56,609 nucleotides of DNA from Prevotella pectinovora (GCF_000834015.1 NZ_JXQI01000081.1:1-56609), one strand, 5' to 3'. Numbered from the stretch's first letter, positions 30,627-42,216 are shown. The notes: generated by a model from the letters alone, not told the origin. Translations and numbers: made by a program.

Positions 30627-32579
30627 ATGATTAAAATCACATTTCCAGACGGAACTGTTCGTGAGTATGAACAGGGCGTGACTGGTCTGCAGATTGCAGA
30701 GAGCATTTCGCCGGCTTTGGCCCGCAACGTATTGGCTTGCGGCGTGAATGGCGAAACGGTAGAGTTGAACCGTCCTATCAACGAGGATGCAAAGGTAACA
30801 TTGTACAAGTGGGAAGACGAAGAAGGCAAACACGCCTTCTGGCACACATCAGCCCACCTGTTGGCTGAAGCGCTCCAGGAGTTGTACCCTGGAATCCAGT
30901 TCGGTTTCGGACCTGCTGTAGATAATGGATTCTTCTATGATGTTATGCCGAAAGACGGTGTAGTGATCAAGGAGGGAGACTTCGACAAGATTGAGAAGAA
31001 GATGAAGGAGCTCGCGGCTAAAGACGAGCTGCTCGTGCGCAAGGAGGTTTCAAAGGCAGACGCCCTGAAGGAATTCAAGGCAGACGGTCAGGAATACAAA
31101 TACGAGCACATCGACCAAGACCTTGAGGACGGTACCATCACCACATACACACAGGGCCATTTCACAGACCTCTGTAAGGGTCCACACCTTGTGAGCACTG
31201 GTGCCATCAAGGCAATCAAGATAACAAGCGTTGCCGGAGCCTTCTGGCGTGGCGATGCCAAGCGTGAGCAGATGACACGAATCTACGGTATCTCCTTCCC
31301 TAAGAAGAAGATGCTCGATGAATATCTCGTGATGCTCGAAGAGGCAAAGAAGCGCGACCACAGAAAGATAGGCAAGGAGATGGAACTCTTCATGTTCTCA
31401 GAGCGTGTGGGCAAGGGACTTCCTATTTGGCTGCCGAAGGGAACACAGCTGCGTCTGCGTCTTCAGGAGCTGCTTCGCACACTCCTGAAACCATATAACT
31501 ATCAGGAGGTAATTACTCCGGGAATCGGTGGAAAGAGCCTTTATGTGACTTCTGGCCACTATGCACACTATGGCAAGGACGCCTTCCAGCCAATCCACAC
31601 TCCAGAGGAGGATGAGGAGTATATGCTGAAGCCGATGAACTGTCCGCACCATTGTGAGGTATATGCCCGCAAACCACGTTCATACAAGGATCTGCCATTG
31701 CGTATCGCAGAGTTCGGTACGGTGTTCCGCTATGAGAAGAGTGGTGAGCTGCATGGATTGACACGTGTGCGTACGTTTACACAGGACGATGCCCACATAT
31801 TCGTGCGTCCGGATCAGGTGAAGAAAGAGTTCGAAAACGTGATCGACGTAATCCTCAAGGTGTTTGACATCTTTGGATTCAAGGACTACGAGGCTCAGAT
31901 TTCACTTCGTGACCCAAAGGACACAGAGAAATATATCGGCGACGATCAGAATTGGGAAGACAGCCAGAATGCCATCCGCGAGGCTTGTCGCGAGAAGGGT
32001 CTTCTGTGTCGTGAGGAAGAAGGCGAGGCAGCGTTCTACGGACCAAAGCTCGACTTCATGGTGAAGGATGCCATCGGACGCAGATGGCAGCTCGGAACAA
32101 TCCAGGTGGACTACAACCTGCCGGAGCGTTTCAAACTGGAATATACAGCAGAGGACAACTCTAAGAAGACTCCGGTAATGATACACCGTGCACCATTCGG
32201 CTCGCTGGAGCGTTTCACCGCCGTGCTCATCGAGCATACCGCAGGTCATTTCCCACTCTGGCTCACACCAGACCAGGTGGCTATCCTGCCAATCTCAGAG
32301 AAGTATAACGAATACGCAAATAATCTTGCCAAGTATCTTGACGGCAAGGGCGTGCGTGCAAAGGTTGACGACCGCAACGAGAAGATTGGACGCAAGATTC
32401 GCGACAACGAGATGAAGCGCATCCCATACATGCTCGTAGTGGGAGAGAAGGAGCAGGCCGAGGGTACTGTTGCCGTGCGTAAGCAGGGCGGTGGCGACCA
32501 GGGCGTGATGAGCAAGGAAGACTTCGCCAAGAAGATAAACGACGAAGTGGCTGAGATGCTTAAAGGCTTGACATTGTAA
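30627..32579 (+). CDS. thrS: Threonine-tRNA ligase
   Basis: This 650-residue class II aminoacyl-tRNA synthetase has a TGS domain at about residues 1-62. The editing domain carries [11 protein letters not shown] (about 72-82) and, later, the second His/Cys pair of the SAD region. The catalytic core has [15 protein letters not shown] (about 332-346, with the zinc Cys), [20 protein letters not shown] (motif 2) and APFGSLERF (motif 3, about 515). The anticodon domain is at about 545-645. It is followed by a terminator. In many Bacteroidales infC-rpmI-rplT come next; here they do not. Confidence 0.96.
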   Translation: MIKITFPDGTVREYEQGVTGLQIAESISPALARNVLACGVNGETVELNRPINEDAKVTLYKWEDEEGKHAFWHTSAHLLAEALQELYPGIQFGFGPAVDNGFFYDVMPKDGVVIKEGDFDKIEKKMKELAAKDELLVRKEVSKADALKEFKADGQEYKYEHIDQDLEDGTITTYTQGHFTDLCKGPHLVSTGAIKAIKITSVAGAFWRGDAKREQMTRIYGISFPKKKMLDEYLVMLEEAKKRDHRKIGKEMELFMFSERVGKGLPIWLPKGTQLRLRLQELLRTLLKPYNYQEVITPGIGGKSLYVTSGHYAHYGKDAFQPIHTPEEDEEYMLKPMNCPHHCEVYARKPRSYKDLPLRIAEFGTVFRYEKSGELHGLTRVRTFTQDDAHIFVRPDQVKKEFENVIDVILKVFDIFGFKDYEAQISLRDPKDTEKYIGDDQNWEDSQNAIREACREKGLLCREEEGEAAFYGPKLDFMVKDAIGRRWQLGTIQVDYNLPERFKLEYTAEDNSKKTPVMIHRAPFGSLERFTAVLIEHTAGHFPLWLTPDQVAILPISEKYNEYANNLAKYLDGKGVRAKVDDRNEKIGRKIRDNEMKRIPYMLVVGEKEQAEGTVAVRKQGGGDQGVMSKEDFAKKINDEVAEMLKGLTL

Positions 32580-32616
32580 TGAGTTCGTTGCGGCGCTGCC
32601 GCACAAGGATATGGAG

Positions 32617-32656
32617 AATGGGCGTTTGCGATTATTCGTGAGCGCCCATTTGAATT
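32617..32656 (+). terminator. thrS terminator
   Basis: AATGGGCG (32617-32624) pairs with CGCCCATT (32643-32650), and a short T-containing stretch follows. Confidence 0.5.
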
Positions 32657-32910
32657 GAAGGAGTGTAGATTGTCTTCAGATTTCTGTTACTTATACCAGT
32701 CTTGCCAAATCTGTAGTTTTGGCTTCTTGAATCGGGCTTCTAAGTAAGCTGTGCGGTAATTATGTTCAGAATGCCGCCATTCGAGTCGGACTTATGTCTG
32801 CAATCCTGCGATTTGGTATAAAGTGATGAAAATTAAACACTTCTGAAAGAGGTATTTACCGTAAAATGCAAAAAAACCGAAATATATTTCCGTATGCCGC
32901 CAAAAACTCG

Positions 32911-32918
32911 TATATTTG
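32911..32918 (+). promoter_or_regulatory. -7 box for HU and the mS38-like gene
   Basis: TATATTTG lies 52 nt before the HU start. TTTC, a one-base variant of the -33 element, lies about 20 nt upstream of the box. Confidence 0.6.
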
Positions 32919-32970
32919 CAAGCCCAAAAGTAAGGACAAAGATATATAAAACAATAACGTATAAAATAAA

Positions 32971-33255
32971 ATGACAAAAGCAGACATTATAGAAGAAATT
33001 GTTGCTTCTACAGGTGTGGCAAGAAAAGATGCAGCCACTACTGTCGAGGCATTTATGGAAGCTATCAAAAACAGTTTGTTGGAGAGAAAGGAAAATGTTT
33101 ACTTGAGAGGTTTCGGTAGCTTTATCGTGAAGCACCGTGCAGAGAAGACAGCAAGAAACATCTCTAAGAACACAACAATTGTGATTGCAGCCCACGACTT
33201 CCCAAGTTTCAAGCCTGCCAAAAGCTTCGTCAGCAAAATGAAGGGCGAAGAGTAA
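32971..33255 (+). CDS. HU family DNA-binding protein
   Basis: This 94-residue nucleoid protein has the HU/IHF fold: an N-terminal helical dimerisation part (MTKADIIEEIVASTGVARKDAATTVEAFMEAI), then the GFGSFIVKHRAEKTARN region leading into the DNA-binding arms (about residues 46-65), and a C-terminal helix with FKPAKSFVSKM. A 51-nt gap leads to the mS38-like gene and then the terminator at 33441. It is probably abundant, and the promoter is strong by consensus. Confidence 0.93.
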   Translation: MTKADIIEEIVASTGVARKDAATTVEAFMEAIKNSLLERKENVYLRGFGSFIVKHRAEKTARNISKNTTIVIAAHDFPSFKPAKSFVSKMKGEE

Positions 33256-33306
33256 GAAAGATATTATTAACAACATTATATTAAACAATTAAAAAACAAT
33301 AAGATT

Positions 33307-33396
33307 ATGCCAAACGGTAAGAAGAAAAAGGGCCACAAGATGGCTACTCACAAGCGTAAGAAAAGATTAAGAAAGAACAGACATAAGAGCAAGTAA
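33307..33396 (+). CDS. 29-residue AURKAIP1/COX24 (mS38/bS22-like) ribosomal small protein
   Basis: This tiny, extremely basic protein (MPNGKKKKGHKM, then ATHKRKKRLRKNRHKSK) is encoded between HU and RNase G. The HKRKKRLRKNRHK core resembles the C-terminal domain of mitochondrial AURKAIP1/COX24 (mS38) and mycobacterial bS22, small-subunit ribosomal proteins. Bacteroidota genomes commonly encode such a protein at this locus. About 15 of its 29 residues are Lys or Arg. It most likely binds 16S rRNA; that role is inferred from similarity recalled, not searched. Confidence 0.8.
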   Translation: MPNGKKKKGHKMATHKRKKRLRKNRHKSK

Positions 33397-33440
33397 GACT
33401 AACTGCAGAGTTAGTGCTCAATGGAAGGTCTATTCGGACT

Positions 33441-33500
33441 GGGCATGTCAATCAATGCAGCAATCATCAAGAACGCGTATTTATTGACATGCCCTTATTT
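33441..33500 (+). terminator. Terminator of the HU/mS38-like operon
   Basis: GGGCATGTCAAT (33441-33452) pairs perfectly with ATTGACATGCCC (33483-33494), followed by TTATTTT. The loop of about 30 nt is longer than usual. It stands 28 nt before the RNase G start, so rng may be expressed by read-through or from a promoter inside the loop. Confidence 0.7.
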
Positions 33501-33527
33501 TATCAATCAAGTTTTTGTATTTAGGAC

Positions 33528-35102
33528 ATGACAAGCGAATTAGTAATCGACGTTCAACAGAAAGAAATCTCCATCGCCCTTCTTGAAGACAAGAATCTCG
33601 TGGAGTATCAGAACGAGCCGAGGTCGGCGTCGTTTTCTGTTGGAAACATCTACGTGGCAAAAGTCAAGAAGCTGATGCCGGGCTTGAATGCAAGCTTTGT
33701 AGATGTGGGCTATGAGCGTGATGCCTTTCTACACTATCTTGACCTCGGGAGTCAGTTCAACTCCTATGAAAAGTATATCAAACAGGTACAGAGCGACAGA
33801 AAGAAACTTTATCCCTTTGCCAAGGCGATGAGACTGCCCGACTTGAAGAAGGACGGCTCAGTGCAGAGCGAATTGCAGCAGGGACAGGAGGTACTGGTGC
33901 AAATCGTAAAAGAACCCATTTCAACGAAGGGACCGCGACTGACATGCGAATTGAGTTTCGCCGGACGTTACCTGGTCCTTATTCCATTTGATGATAAAGT
34001 TTCTGTTTCATCCAAAATTAAAAGCGGCGAGGAAAGGGCAAGACTCAAACAGCTCATCCACAGCATCAAGCCAAAGAACGTGGGCGTTATTGTGCGCACC
34101 GTGGCTGAGGGAAAGCGTGTGGCTGAACTGGACACAGAGCTGAAGGTACTGATGAAGCGGTGGGAGGACGCTATCAAGAAAGTACAGGAAACCCAAAAAC
34201 GCCCGCAGTTGGTTTACGAAGAGACAAGCCGCGTCGTAGCAATGCTCCGCGACCTCTTCAACCCCTCGTACGAAAACATCTACGTGAATGACGAGGAGGT
34301 GTATAAGGAGGTGAAGCATTATGTAACGCTCATCGCTCCTGAGAAAGCAAACATCGTGAAGCTTTACAAGGGAACGGTGCCTATCTTTGACAACTTCAAC
34401 GTAACAAAGCAGATCAAGTCGAGCTTCGGAAAGATTGTAAACTATAAGCATGGTGCTTATCTTATCATAGAACACACCGAAGCCCTTCATGTCGTTGATG
34501 TGAACAGCGGAAACCGCACACGTTCAAACAACGGACAGGAGGCTAATGCACTTGACGTGAACCTCGGAGCTGCTGATGAGCTGGCCCGCCAGTTGCGTCT
34601 TCGCGATATGGGCGGCATCATCGTGGTGGACTTCATCGACATGAGCCTTGCCGAGGACCGTCAGATTCTTTATGAACGCATGTGCAAGAACATGCAGAAA
34701 GACCGTGCACGCCACAATATCCTGCCGCTGAGCAAGTTCGGACTGATGCAGATAACGCGTCAGCGTGTGCGTCCAGCCATGGATGTCAATGTGGAAGAGA
34801 CCTGCCCTACATGCTTTGGAAAGGGAAAGATAAAGTCGAGCATACTTTTCACAGACCAGTTGGAGAACAAAATTGACAAGTTGGTCAACAAGATAGGAAT
34901 AAAGAATTTCTATCTTCACGTACATCCGTATGTGGCTGCTTATATCAATCAGGGTATTTTCAGCCTTAAGCGTAAGTGGCAGATGAAATACGGATTTGGC
35001 GTACATGTCGTTTCTTCTCAGAAGATGGCTTTCTTGCAGTATGAATTCTATGACAGCAAGAAAGAGTTCATCGACATGAAGGAAGAGAGCGAGACGATGT
35101 AA
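33528..35102 (+). CDS. rng: Ribonuclease E/G family endoribonuclease
   Basis: This 524-residue enzyme matures rRNA ends and cleaves mRNA. An S1 domain lies near the N-terminus (about residues 38-130, VGNIYVAKVKKLMPGLNASFVDVGYERDAFLH). The RNase E/G catalytic core has VDVNSG (about 323-328) and VVDFIDM (about 364-370) carrying the two Mg-binding Asp residues. The zinc-link CPTCFGKGKI (about 426-435) follows. The protein lacks the long disordered C-terminal scaffold of E. coli RNase E, so it is the RNase G size class. Confidence 0.92.
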   Translation: MTSELVIDVQQKEISIALLEDKNLVEYQNEPRSASFSVGNIYVAKVKKLMPGLNASFVDVGYERDAFLHYLDLGSQFNSYEKYIKQVQSDRKKLYPFAKAMRLPDLKKDGSVQSELQQGQEVLVQIVKEPISTKGPRLTCELSFAGRYLVLIPFDDKVSVSSKIKSGEERARLKQLIHSIKPKNVGVIVRTVAEGKRVAELDTELKVLMKRWEDAIKKVQETQKRPQLVYEETSRVVAMLRDLFNPSYENIYVNDEEVYKEVKHYVTLIAPEKANIVKLYKGTVPIFDNFNVTKQIKSSFGKIVNYKHGAYLIIEHTEALHVVDVNSGNRTRSNNGQEANALDVNLGAADELARQLRLRDMGGIIVVDFIDMSLAEDRQILYERMCKNMQKDRARHNILPLSKFGLMQITRQRVRPAMDVNVEETCPTCFGKGKIKSSILFTDQLENKIDKLVNKIGIKNFYLHVHPYVAAYINQGIFSLKRKWQMKYGFGVHVVSSQKMAFLQYEFYDSKKEFIDMKEESETM

Positions 35103-35184
35103 CAAGCGTAAAAGTAGTACAATCATGGTGCGGCATCATACAGCCGTAGCTGATAGGAAAGGCAAAAAACTTACAACAAAAAAA

Positions 35185-35223
35185 TCGGGAAGCGGACCAA
35201 TTGTCCTGCTTCCCGAATTTTTT
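35185..35223. terminator. Bidirectional terminator between rng and the C1 peptidase gene
   Basis: TCGGGAAGC (35185-35193) pairs with GCTTCCCGA (35208-35216), with an inner GGAC/GTCC pairing. A T-run follows on the plus strand and an A-run precedes it, so both converging genes can end here. Confidence 0.8.
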
Positions 35224-35246
35224 GTTATTGTAGTTATCCTGTTGAA

Positions 35247-36449
35247 TCAGATACCGAGTTTCTTTCTAATATCCTTAGGAATGGCGTTCTTGTTAACCAT
35301 GAAGTCCATAACCTTGTAAGCGCTGAAAGTCTTTGTCATATACCAGATTCCCTTGTAGTCGCCATGCTCACCCCAAGAGTTCTTGATCATATAGTATTCC
35401 TTGCCGTTCTGGTCTTTTGCCAGACCGAAGAGGTGCATACCGTGGTCGTCTGTTGTCTCCCAATTGTCGAAAGCCTCCTGGCGCATCTCCTGTGTGAGCT
35501 TAACCTCAGGAGTGTTTACACCGAGAGAGTCGAGGAGATTTGTCTTCTGAGACGGAGTGAGCTTGAGCCATTTTGCAGCATCGCTTCCAGCAAGGCTCTG
35601 AACAGCCTTTGTGTCGATGGCAACAGCGAGACCCTGACGTGTGAAGCCCTGCTCTGAAACGTCGCCACCCCACATTACGCTGTAACCATTGTTGATAGCG
35701 TTGTCGATGATGCGGTTGATGTCCTCAACAGGAACGTTGTAGCTCATACCCCAGCGCCAGTTGTCCTGTACCTCTACAGCGAATGGCTTGTAGAATGGGT
35801 GGTGAGTGTAGCTTGTGATGCTTACATAGTCGTTCCAATCCAGACCGAAGCTGTCAGCGAATGTTCTTGGAGTGTAGGTCTTTCCCTCATACTTGAAAGA
35901 CTCTGGGCACTTGCCGAGATAAGTGTCGAGGATAGCCTGCAGACCCTTCTTCCATGCTGGAGACAATTTCTTCATGTTGCTCTTTGCTACAGCCTCTACG
36001 TATGGAGTCATTACAGCGAAGAACTCGTTGAAGTTGTTCAGAGAGTCACCATAGAGTGAGCCAGGTGCCGGCATAGCGTCCTCTGGGCAGATACCATAGT
36101 TTTTCAGGCAGTACAATGGATCCTCAGCAGAACCACCCTGAGAGAATGAAACGTCACCATGCATGCGAACTGCAGTGATAGCGCGGTCCATGTAAGTCTT
36201 GTTTGCAACAAAAGCCTCGCAGAGGTCTACGCTCTTGCCAGTCTTTCTCAAGATTTCGCTCTCGAAGAAAGAGAGAGTAGAGTAGTCCCAGCAGGTACCG
36301 CTTCTGCTCTGGTCCTTGATGCTTGTGATCTTACATTCTTTGATTGTGGTGAATACCGGCTTGTTCTTGTTTGCCGATTCCTTCTTCTCCTGAGCATTGG
36401 CTCCCATAGCGAGGCAAGCCAAGAGGGCTAACGTTAGAATTTTTTTCAT
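35247..36449 (-). CDS. Secreted C1 family cysteine peptidase (bleomycin hydrolase/PepC-like)
   Basis: This 400-residue papain-fold aminopeptidase-like enzyme has a signal peptide (about residues 1-19, ending ANAQ). The oxyanion Gln47 and nucleophile Cys53 lie in QSRSGTCWDYS. The catalytic His is in DDHGMHLFG (about residue 340) and the Asn in IKNSWGEHG (about 360). PepC-type enzymes are usually cytoplasmic hexamers; Bacteroidales versions with a signal peptide probably trim peptides in the periplasm. It follows the M24 peptidase gene by 67 nt on the same strand, so the two probably form a peptide-degrading pair. Confidence 0.9.
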   Translation of the reverse strand: MKKILTLALLACLAMGANAQEKKESANKNKPVFTTIKECKITSIKDQSRSGTCWDYSTLSFFESEILRKTGKSVDLCEAFVANKTYMDRAITAVRMHGDVSFSQGGSAEDPLYCLKNYGICPEDAMPAPGSLYGDSLNNFNEFFAVMTPYVEAVAKSNMKKLSPAWKKGLQAILDTYLGKCPESFKYEGKTYTPRTFADSFGLDWNDYVSITSYTHHPFYKPFAVEVQDNWRWGMSYNVPVEDINRIIDNAINNGYSVMWGGDVSEQGFTRQGLAVAIDTKAVQSLAGSDAAKWLKLTPSQKTNLLDSLGVNTPEVKLTQEMRQEAFDNWETTDDHGMHLFGLAKDQNGKEYYMIKNSWGEHGDYKGIWYMTKTFSAYKVMDFMVNKNAIPKDIRKKLGI

Positions 36450-36516
36450 TTTGTATTGTTTATAAATAAATTAATGTTTTATGATTTTCTGCGTTTTATA
36501 TCATGTAATCATGAAC

Positions 36517-37917
36517 TTAGTTCTTGCTCATGAAATCCTCAACGTCTTTTGGATGATATGGGATACGCTCCTCGCCGAGGAAGCGGCAGCCGTCGCTTGT
36601 GATGAGAATGTCGTCCTCGATACGGATTCCACCGAAATCCTTGTATGTCTCCAGCTTTTCATAGTTGATGAAGTCCTTGTGGAGACCCTTAGCGCGCCAT
36701 TCGTCGATGAGGGCTGGGATGAAGTAGATTCCCGGTTCGTCTGTAACAACGAAGCCTTCTTCAAGTCGGCGGCCCATGCGCAGGCAGTTTGTTCCGAACT
36801 GCTCCAGATTAGGTCTTGTTTCATCGTCAAAGCCCACGTAGGTTTGTCCGAGTCCCTCCATGTCGTGTACGTCCATACCCATCATGTGGCCCAGTCCGTG
36901 AGGCAGGAACATGGCGTGAGCGCCAGCCCTTACAGCCTCCTCCGTATCGCCCATCATGAGTCCGAGCTCCTTCAGTCTGTCTGTCATAAGGCGGCAAACG
37001 TCCATGTGCACGTCGAAATACTTGACGCCAGGCTTTGAAATTTTCAAGGCGAGGTCGTGGCAATCCTCCACGATAGAATAAATCTCAAGCTGTCTTTGAG
37101 TGAATTTTCCGTTTACAGGGAATGTTCTGGTATTGTCAGAGCAATAGTGTTCCATTGTCTCGCCGCCACAGTCGCAGAGAGCCAGTCGTCCGCTTTCGAG
37201 CACTGCCATAGAAGGATTTCCGTGCATAATCTCACCATGCTGTGAGAAGATTGTAGGGAAGCTTACCATCGCACCATACGAGTTGGCAATACCGTTTACC
37301 TGTCCGCCTACGTATTTCTCTGTCACTCCAGGCTTTGTCACACGCATCGCTGTGGTGTGCATCTTGTAACCGATAGCGCAAGCACGCTCGATTTCCTCGA
37401 TTTCCTGCTGTTCCTTGGTAGAACGCATCTTCACCACTGCCTTTATCAGTTCAACAGATGCAGCCTCGCGCTGTTTGCTTGGATGAATGCCGAGCAGGTC
37501 GAAAATCTGTATCATGGTGTCATGACGGTAAGGCGGCAGGAAATGTATCGTGCGTTTCTCTTTCATGGCGTTGTCGCAGATAACCTGAAGCTGCTTCATC
37601 GGTGCGCTTTCTTTCACTCCTGCGTGTTCTGCCATATCATGAACGCTGTCAACGCTTCCATACCATACGATGTCGTCGATATCGATGTCGTTGCCGATAA
37701 GCAACTCCTTGTCGTTGTCAACGTCGATTACTCCAACGAGTCCGTCTCTCTTCGGTCCGAAATAATAAAGGAAAGTAGAGTCCTGACGGAATGGATAATA
37801 TCCGTTAGCCGGGAAATTCGCCGGAGACTCATTGTTGCCGAAAAGGATTATGATACCGCTCTTTACGAGCTTCTTGAGCTCGGCGCGTCGGTTGACGTAG
37901 GTTTCTTTGCTGAACAT
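36517..37917 (-). CDS. pepP: Xaa-Pro aminopeptidase (M24B)
   Basis: This 466-residue cytoplasmic dimetal peptidase releases an N-terminal residue next to proline. An aminopeptidase-P N-terminal domain spans about residues 1-150. The pita-bread domain has metal ligands in CDCGGE...CSDNTRTFPV, HGLGHMMGMDVHD, VVTDEPGIYF and GGIRIEDDIL. There is no signal peptide. The start at 37917 (MFSKETYVNRRAEL) matches the family opening. A TATCTTTG box (complement of 38195-38202) may drive it with a long leader. Confidence 0.93.
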   Translation of the reverse strand: MFSKETYVNRRAELKKLVKSGIIILFGNNESPANFPANGYYPFRQDSTFLYYFGPKRDGLVGVIDVDNDKELLIGNDIDIDDIVWYGSVDSVHDMAEHAGVKESAPMKQLQVICDNAMKEKRTIHFLPPYRHDTMIQIFDLLGIHPSKQREAASVELIKAVVKMRSTKEQQEIEEIERACAIGYKMHTTAMRVTKPGVTEKYVGGQVNGIANSYGAMVSFPTIFSQHGEIMHGNPSMAVLESGRLALCDCGGETMEHYCSDNTRTFPVNGKFTQRQLEIYSIVEDCHDLALKISKPGVKYFDVHMDVCRLMTDRLKELGLMMGDTEEAVRAGAHAMFLPHGLGHMMGMDVHDMEGLGQTYVGFDDETRPNLEQFGTNCLRMGRRLEEGFVVTDEPGIYFIPALIDEWRAKGLHKDFINYEKLETYKDFGGIRIEDDILITSDGCRFLGEERIPYHPKDVEDFMSKN

Positions 37918-38194
37918 ATCGTGTGTTTTATCTTTATATTATAAATATGTGAAATCGAGTCGCTTTGTACAATTTCATTGTCGTGACTCCTTGTATCTAA
38001 ATCAGCGTTGTGACAGATTTGAGAAGTCTTTGCAAATTTGAATTTACATGCTATGAAACATTGATCAAGTTGATTCTTCTGTTTTTCTTTTGTTACATTG
38101 AAGGTTCACATCGGAGCCAAATGAGCAAAACGAGACATGCCCAATCTTTGCCATGGCAAGAAAAAGCTGCACGGTTGTGCAAGTTTTCTCTTTG

Positions 38195-38202
38195 CAAAGA
38201 TA
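38195..38202 (-). promoter_or_regulatory. -7 box, pepP side
   Basis: TATCTTTG on the minus strand. The leader to pepP would be about 275 nt. Confidence 0.4.
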
Positions 38203-38224
38203 GATATAATTGCTTGAAAAGCAT

Positions 38225-38232
38225 TATCTTTG
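38225..38232 (+). promoter_or_regulatory. -7 box, patatin side
   Basis: TATCTTTG on the plus strand within GCATTATCTTTGCATA, the same words that occur at the M48 promoter repeat. The leader is about 90 nt. Confidence 0.5.
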
Positions 38233-38325
38233 CATAGAATTTTATAGATTTTTCGTTATAATTCCTTTAATACGTGTAGCTTTTACAAGCTATATAGACT
38301 CTTTTTAGGGAAAAAACAGATACTT

Positions 38326-39171
38326 ATGAAAGTAAATTGGAACACGGGATTAGTGCTTGAGGGAGGCGGTATGCGTGGCGTCTTCACCAGCGGAGTGCTT
38401 GACGGATTCATGAAACACGACGTGTATTTCCACTATGTCGTGGCTGTTTCGGCAGGTGCCTGCAACGGCTTGTCATACATGAGTCATCAGATAAGGAGAG
38501 CGCGCATCTCAAACATCGATTTTCTCCTCAAGTATAAATACATCGGTCTGCGCTACCTCTTCTCGCAGGGATGCATCATCGACCGCAAGCTTCTTTACGA
38601 AGATTTTCCCGAAAAGCTGTTGCCTTATGATTACGATGCATACTTCAACAATCCCGATGAGTTTGAGATGGTCACAACGAATTGTCTTACCGGCAGACCG
38701 TGTTATCTCTCGGAGCGAAAGGACAAGCAGCGTCTTATCGATATCGTGATGGCATCGAGCAGTCTGCCATACGTGAGCAAGATTGTGAACGTAGACGGTG
38801 TGCCTATGCTCGACGGGGGTATAGTAGACAGCATCCCGCTCATGCGCTCTATAGAGAAGGGACACAAGACCAATGTGCTTGTGCTCACCCGCAACAAAGG
38901 CTACCGTTTGACAGAACACGACCATAAGATTCCCCATTTCATATACAAGGGCTATCCTCGTCTGCGTGTGGCGCTGAGCCATCGCTGCGAGGCTTACAAC
39001 CGTCAGCTCGATATGATTGACGAGATGGAAGAGAAGGGTGAGATAATATGTATACGTCCTGAGAGACCGATGGAGGTGGGGCGCTTGGAGAGAGACCTCG
39101 ACAAACTCGAACGTCTATACGAGGAAGGCTTCATGCTCGGAGAGAAGTTTTGCAGGGAGTATATGCAGTAG
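38326..39171 (+). CDS. Patatin-like phospholipase
   Basis: This 281-residue Ser-Asp dyad lipid hydrolase has the oxyanion loop LVLEGGGMRGVFTSGVL (about residues 10-26), the nucleophile in VAVSAGACNG (about Ser44; the family GxSxG is here VSAG) and the catalytic Asp in MLDGGIVDSIP (about 164). This matches the YjjU/RssA-like cytoplasmic patatin family. No signal peptide is present. It stands alone before ligA with 177 nt between. The substrate is not predictable. Confidence 0.88.
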   Translation: MKVNWNTGLVLEGGGMRGVFTSGVLDGFMKHDVYFHYVVAVSAGACNGLSYMSHQIRRARISNIDFLLKYKYIGLRYLFSQGCIIDRKLLYEDFPEKLLPYDYDAYFNNPDEFEMVTTNCLTGRPCYLSERKDKQRLIDIVMASSSLPYVSKIVNVDGVPMLDGGIVDSIPLMRSIEKGHKTNVLVLTRNKGYRLTEHDHKIPHFIYKGYPRLRVALSHRCEAYNRQLDMIDEMEEKGEIICIRPERPMEVGRLERDLDKLERLYEEGFMLGEKFCREYMQ

Positions 39172-39318
39172 GCATTCCCTCTTCTCCGGACATTGCATAT
39201 AAAACTATCCGTGAATCATGACAATGACCGGAAGGTTCAATTCGGTTTATGGATTTGAGGGGAAACTTCACAGAATATCATTTTGTTTGATGATAACTCG
39301 TATATCATGCAGATTTTG

Positions 39319-39326
39319 TAACTTTG
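39319..39326 (+). promoter_or_regulatory. -7 box for ligA
   Basis: TAACTTTG lies 22 nt before the ligA ATG, so the leader would be only about 15-18 nt. Confidence 0.5.
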
Positions 39327-39327
39327 A

Positions 39328-41349
<2,022 letters not shown>

Positions 41350-41351
41350 TG

Positions 41352-41384
41352 GGCAACTTGTCAACTCGTCAACTTGTCAACAAA
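41352..41384 (-). repeat. 8-nt repeat array between ligA and the methyltransferase gene
   Basis: On the minus strand the units read CAAGTTGA, CGAGTTGA, CAAGTTGC. The array fills most of the 44-nt gap between the two genes. Confidence 0.65.
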
Positions 41385-41393
41385 TAAAACACT

Positions 41394-42194
41394 ATGCCAA
41401 TAATAAGAGTAACATCGCTCTCAGAGCCGGGACTTGAAGTATACGGTTCGCTGACAGAGCGTCAGTTGAAATCCTTCTATGACGATTTGGGAGGATTGTT
41501 CATCGCCGAGAGCCCTAAGGTGATAAAGGTAGCATTGGATGCAGGCTACGAGCCAGTGTCTGTCTTGTGTGAGGAAAAGCATATCGAGGGTGATGCCAAG
41601 GATATTATCCGCCGCTCCGGAGACATCCCCGTGTATATAGGCGAACGTGACCTTCTCGCTTCGCTCACGGGATATACGCTAACGAGAGGTGTGCTGTGTG
41701 CTATGCGTCGAAAACCAACTGTCAGCATAGCTGATGTGTGCCGGGATGCACATCGTGTGGCTGTGATAAACGGGGTGGTTGACAATACCAACATCGGTGC
41801 GATATTCCGTTCTGCGGCGGCTTTGGGCATTGATGCCGTTGTCGTGACGAGCAATTCCTGCGACCCGCTCAACCGCCGTTCTGTCAGAGTGTCGATGGGA
41901 ACGGTGTTCCTTGTGCCATGGACGTGGTCTGACGATTATCAGCAGGAGCTCAACGCTCTGGGTTTCAAGACAGTAGCTATGGCACTTACCGACAAGTCTG
42001 TTGCCATTGACGACGAACGGTTGAAGGCTGAAAACAAACTTGCAATAATTATGGGCACAGAGGGCGACGGACTGCCCCAGTATGCCATCGACGCAGCCGA
42101 CTATGTGGCACGTATACCGATGTCGTATAATGTGGATTCGCTGAATGTTGCGGCAGCTTCGGCTGTGGCGTTCTGGGAACTGAGAAACAGATGA
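41394..42194 (+). CDS. TrmH/SpoU family RNA 2'-O-methyltransferase
   Basis: This 266-residue SPOUT enzyme has an N-terminal substrate-binding domain (about residues 1-100). The SpoU domain has motif 1 in VVDNTNIGAIFRSAAALG (about 125-142), motif 2 in IIMGTEGDGL (about 220-229) and motif 3 in IPMSYNVDSLNVAAASAVA (about 241-259), which forms the trefoil knot that binds SAM. It methylates a ribose in rRNA or tRNA; which site cannot be read. It probably shares the ligA transcript. Confidence 0.9.
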   Translation: MPIIRVTSLSEPGLEVYGSLTERQLKSFYDDLGGLFIAESPKVIKVALDAGYEPVSVLCEEKHIEGDAKDIIRRSGDIPVYIGERDLLASLTGYTLTRGVLCAMRRKPTVSIADVCRDAHRVAVINGVVDNTNIGAIFRSAAALGIDAVVVTSNSCDPLNRRSVRVSMGTVFLVPWTWSDDYQQELNALGFKTVAMALTDKSVAIDDERLKAENKLAIIMGTEGDGLPQYAIDAADYVARIPMSYNVDSLNVAAASAVAFWELRNR

Positions 42195-42216
42195 CGCTGT
42201 TTCTCTTCATACAATG

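Larger units (their letters stand above)
32580..32970. other. Non-coding spacer between thrS and HU
   Basis: This 391-nt gap has no supported gene. It holds the thrS terminator (32617-32650) and the HU promoter box (32911-32918). I see nothing recognisable between them. Confidence 0.5.
37918..38325. other. Spacer between divergent genes pepP and the patatin gene
   Basis: This 408-nt gap has no supported gene. Two back-to-back -7 boxes are present: TATCTTTG on the minus strand (38195-38202) and TATCTTTG on the plus strand (38225-38232). They are 22 nt apart and form an inverted pair, so the divergent transcripts may share control sequence. Confidence 0.55.
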
